Positions 61,544 to 64,000 of a stretch of 64,000 nucleotides of DNA are shown one piece after another (within the stretch, counting starts at the first letter, position 1; each line of letters opens with the position of its first letter). The notes below the pieces were generated by a model. The model was not told where the DNA came from. It worked only from the letters and a program-made list of their open reading frames with translations, and ran no database searches. The stretch is from Pseudacidovorax sp. (lineage in GTDB: Bacteria > Pseudomonadota > Gammaproteobacteria > Burkholderiales > Burkholderiaceae_C): NCBI RefSeq assembly GCF_017991995.1, contig NZ_JAGOPN010000010.1, positions 62,001 to 126,000 on the forward strand. The letters are read 5' to 3'. Made by a program: the position numbers and the translations under genes.

Positions 61544-62224
61544 ATGCACCTGCTAGTGGTCGAAGACGAGGAAAAGCTGGGCGACTATTTGCGCAAGGGC
61601 TTGGTGGAAAGCGGCTTCAACGTGGACCTGGCCCGCGATGGCAACCAAGGCTTGGCGCTGGCGCAGACCGGCAACTACGATGCCGTCGTCCTGGACATCA
61701 TGCTGCCGGGATTGGACGGCTTCAAGGTCCTGCAGGAGCTGCGCAAGTCCAGCCCCGTCCCGGTGCTGATGCTCACCGCACGCGATGATGTCGAGGACCG
61801 CGTGCGGGGCCTGGAGGGCGGTGCCGACGACTACCTGTCCAAGCCCTTCGCCTTCACGGAACTGTTGGCCCGCGTGCGTGCGCTGCTGCGAAGAAGCCCC
61901 ATGCAGGACGCCACGCGCTATGCCCTGGCCGATCTACAGCTGGATCTCACCACGCGCCGGGCCACACGCTCTGGCAAGCGCCTGGACCTGACGGCCAAGG
62001 AGTTCGCCCTGCTTTCGTTGCTCCTTCGCAGACAGGGCCAGATCCTGTCCCGGGCGGTGCTGGCCGACCAGGTCTGGGGCATGAACTTCGATAGCGAGAC
62101 GAACGTGGTGGAAGTGGCCGTGCGGCGCCTTCGCAGCAAGATCGACGATCCGTTCGAGGACAAGCTCCTGCACACCGTCCGCGGCATGGGGTACGTCATG
62201 GAGCACCGCGGCGCCGCGCGCTGA
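61544..62224 (+). CDS. OmpR-type response regulator, heavy-metal (CopR/CusR/CzcR) group
   Basis: A 226-residue two-domain regulator. Receiver: [16 protein letters not shown], phospho-acceptor Asp51 (VVLDIMLPG), Lys100 (DYLSKPF). Effector: winged helix with [14 protein letters not shown] and [18 protein letters not shown]. Motif choice and the partner kinase fit copper/heavy-metal systems; targets may be the DUF4148 genes or an efflux system outside the window. Confidence 0.88.
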   Translation: MHLLVVEDEEKLGDYLRKGLVESGFNVDLARDGNQGLALAQTGNYDAVVLDIMLPGLDGFKVLQELRKSSPVPVLMLTARDDVEDRVRGLEGGADDYLSKPFAFTELLARVRALLRRSPMQDATRYALADLQLDLTTRRATRSGKRLDLTAKEFALLSLLLRRQGQILSRAVLADQVWGMNFDSETNVVEVAVRRLRSKIDDPFEDKLLHTVRGMGYVMEHRGAAR

Positions 62225-62232
62225 GCCGGCAC

Positions 62233-63645
62233 ATGTCGATCCAGACCTCGCTCTCGCGCTGGTTCGCCATCCAGACGCTGGTGGGACTGAGCCTGGTGTG
62301 CGCCGGCGTCTACGCCACCACCCGATGGAGCTTCCAGCTCAAGCAGGAGGAGGAGTTCGCACGACACGCCGACATCGTGCGGCGGGTGGTGACGGAAACC
62401 ATCCAGCCCCTGAACGCGAACGCCCTGCGCCATAAGCTGGACGACTATTTCCAGTCCCACACCGATGCGGCGGTGTCCCTCTGGGCGGCGGGGCAGCCGC
62501 TGTACGAATCCAGCATGCGCCCCGCAGGCGACACCTGGCAGACCCGCAAGCTGACGCTGTGGGACGCACGGATCGACGGCCAACCCGTCGAAGGGCGCAT
62601 GAGCCTCGACATCGGCAGCGACAAGGTGCTCTTGGAGCGACTCGCCTGGACGCTGGTGGGCGCCGCCGTCCTGGGCACGCTGCTCGTGTCGCTGACCGGC
62701 ACGCTGCTCGTGCGGCGTGGCCTGAGCCCCTTGAAAAAGCTGGCCGACGAAACCGGCGCCGCAGGCCCTGACCAACCTGGCCATCGCATCGACCCTGCGG
62801 GCTACGCGAGCGAGCTGCACCCCTGGATCGCCCAGTTCAACGGATTGCTCGGCCGTGTGGAGGCCGCCTATGCCCAGCTCGAAGCCTTCAACGCCGACGT
62901 CGCCCATGAGTTGCGTACGCCCCTGTCGAACCTGATCGCGCAGGCGGAGGTGGAACTGCGCCACGATCGCTCGGAGGCAGAACTCAAGGAGACCTTGGGA
63001 TCACAACTGGAGGAAGCCCGACGGTTGACCGCCATCGTCACCGACATGCTCTTTCTGTCGAAGGCCGATCGCGGCGCGCAGGCCCGCCGGGGCGCGCCCG
63101 AGAGCCTGGCCGAGCAGGTCCGGGCCGTCGCGGAGTTTCAGGAAGCTTCCCTGGAGGATGCGCGCGTGAGCCTGACGGTGCGTGGCGAGGCCGTGCTGCC
63201 GATGGACACGGGGCTGCTCAGGCGGGCGATCTCCAACCTGGTGAGCAACGCCAAGCGCTACGCGGCCCCCGGCTCGCAGATCCTGGTGAGCATCGAGCGG
63301 CACGAAGGCGAGGTTCGCCTGACCGTGGAGAATCACGGCCCCCCCATCGCCCCCGATGCCCTGCCACGGCTATTCGAGCGGTTCTACCGCGCAGATCCGT
63401 CACGCGCCGGCTCGGCGAGCCATCACGGTCTGGGCCTGGCCATCGTGGCGGCGATCGCGCGGATGCACGGCGGCACCACCTTCGCGAGCAGCAAGGACGG
63501 CATCACGCGGGTCGGCCTGAGCTTGCGCGAGGCCCATTCCCCCGCGAGGCCGATGGCCTCGACATCTCCCCCTCCAGCCGGGACCATGAGCGCGCCGGAG
63601 AACGCGCCCCAGGCGCGCGGTCGATCGCCCGCTCGGATTATTTGA
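62233..63645 (+). CDS. Heavy-metal-type sensor histidine kinase (CusS/CopS-like)
   Basis: A 470-residue membrane sensor: TM1 about residues 11-29, periplasmic domain, TM2 about 138-160, HAMP, then dimerisation His225 in FNADVAHELRTPL, N box LVSNAKRYA and G box HHGLGLAIV. It starts 8 nt after the regulator stop. The C-terminal 40 residues are Pro/Ala-rich and overlap the end of the next, convergent gene by 8 nt. Confidence 0.88.
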   Translation: MSIQTSLSRWFAIQTLVGLSLVCAGVYATTRWSFQLKQEEEFARHADIVRRVVTETIQPLNANALRHKLDDYFQSHTDAAVSLWAAGQPLYESSMRPAGDTWQTRKLTLWDARIDGQPVEGRMSLDIGSDKVLLERLAWTLVGAAVLGTLLVSLTGTLLVRRGLSPLKKLADETGAAGPDQPGHRIDPAGYASELHPWIAQFNGLLGRVEAAYAQLEAFNADVAHELRTPLSNLIAQAEVELRHDRSEAELKETLGSQLEEARRLTAIVTDMLFLSKADRGAQARRGAPESLAEQVRAVAEFQEASLEDARVSLTVRGEAVLPMDTGLLRRAISNLVSNAKRYAAPGSQILVSIERHEGEVRLTVENHGPPIAPDALPRLFERFYRADPSRAGSASHHGLGLAIVAAIARMHGGTTFASSKDGITRVGLSLREAHSPARPMASTSPPPAGTMSAPENAPQARGRSPARII

Positions 63646-64000
63646 CGGCCGACGTGGACGGGGCCGGGCGCTGCACGGGCCACGGTGCGCCGCGGCTGAC
63701 GCTGTTCCAGGCGGGATGCTTCATGGCGGCGTCGAGGTCCGCGTTGACCTGTTCGCGGGTCAGCCCGGCCCCAGTCTTGGTGACCGGCCAGGGCGCTCCA
63801 CGGCTGATGGCTGTCTGCCACGCGGGGTGCTGCATGGCGCTGGCCAGTTCGGCGTTGACCTGCTCGCGCGACTTCACGCTGACATGGTCGGGAAAGAAGA
63901 CGGCGCCCGCTTCGCTGGTGTCGGGATGGAAGGCGCCGGCGGCCTTGGCGGCAGGCGCCAGGAACATCAGAGCCGCTCCCGCGGCTGCGACGAAGGAACG
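63638..64000 (-). CDS. DUF4148 domain protein, N-terminus beyond the right edge
   Basis: Partial gene; the visible signal-like part (AAAGAALMFLAPAAKA) continues past 64000. Two tandem DUF4148 units are seen, SREQVNAELASAMQHPAW and TREQVNADLDAAMKHPAW, each followed by SRGAPWPV. It is convergent with the kinase gene. With the gene at 61061 it forms a pair around the two-component system. Confidence 0.8.
   Translation of the reverse strand, partial: RSFVAAAGAALMFLAPAAKAAGAFHPDTSEAGAVFFPDHVSVKSREQVNAELASAMQHPAWQTAISRGAPWPVTKTGAGLTREQVNADLDAAMKHPAWNSVSRGAPWPVQRPAPSTSAVK

Noticed and set aside
1-64000. CRISPR arrays, rRNA genes, complete insertion sequences, riboswitches
   Set aside because: No regularly spaced repeats, rRNA-like sequence, transposase genes or known riboswitch patterns were seen on reading both strands.

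Overview
The window is high-GC DNA (about 65-70% by eye) with the gene styles of a Burkholderiales betaproteobacterium (Comamonadaceae/Ideonella/Variovorax-like). The evidence is four tripartite-tricarboxylate (TTT/Bug) receptors, several Rieske oxygenases, DUF4148 proteins, a heavy-metal two-component system, a Tn4371-type conjugation module and a tph operon. Most genes are aromatic-acid catabolism and uptake genes in compact operons with overlapping stop/start codons.

Left part (1-17.2 kb, chromosomal-looking). A ten-gene minus-strand operon (12779 down to 474) encodes a fused indolepyruvate:ferredoxin oxidoreductase pair (iorA, iorB), a three-component Rieske oxygenase, an acyl-CoA ligase, a thiolase-like protein, a DUF35-SDR fusion, a cyclase-family metal hydrolase and an SDR. 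A divergent MarR gene sits upstream and an ABC-transporter binding protein gene lies past the other end. The composition resembles the MarR-controlled auxin (indole-3-acetate) degradation loci of Variovorax/Bradyrhizobium; this is an inference. A second operon (17247-13475) holds a dehydrogenase/hydrolase set behind a strong sigma70 promoter.

Middle (17.5-32.3 kb). A tRNA-Lys(CTT) gene with promoter and terminator is followed by an AlpA-like regulator, an XRE-type protein, and a complete mating-pair-formation and coupling block trbI-G-F-L-(lipoprotein)-J-E-D-C-B-copG-traG with a LysR gene (traR), in the order of Tn4371-family ICEs. No relaxase or integrase is in the window.

Central cargo (32.4-40.9 kb). 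This is the most important region: a complete terephthalate operon tphC-A2-A3-B-A1 and, divergently, a gene for an MHETase (the mono(2-hydroxyethyl) terephthalate hydrolase of PET catabolism) that matches the Ideonella sakaiensis enzyme at every catalytic, substrate, calcium and disulfide position I can check. The MHETase gene lies between two IclR (tphR-type) copies. One is intact; the other is a chimeric, twice-frameshifted pseudogene whose first 238 bp nearly repeat the intact copy. Together these genes would convert MHET to terephthalate and ethylene glycol, then terephthalate to protocatechuate. PETase is not in the window.

Right part (41.3-60.5 kb). A MarR gene is flanked by two copies of one operator (TTGCAT-N-ATGCAA). 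These appear to control a six-gene minus-strand operon (TTT receptor, phthalate-family oxygenase, second TTT receptor, hemerythrin protein, hydroxyacid dehydrogenase, Tat-type esterase) and a plus-strand operon (oxygenase, reductase, and the full tetronate pathway ltnD-denD-otnK-otnC-otnI). Next come a second tannase/MHETase-fold lipoprotein with its own TTT receptor, and a LysR regulator divergent from a flavin hydroxylase. The right edge (61-64 kb) has two DUF4148 genes around a heavy-metal-type response regulator/histidine kinase pair.
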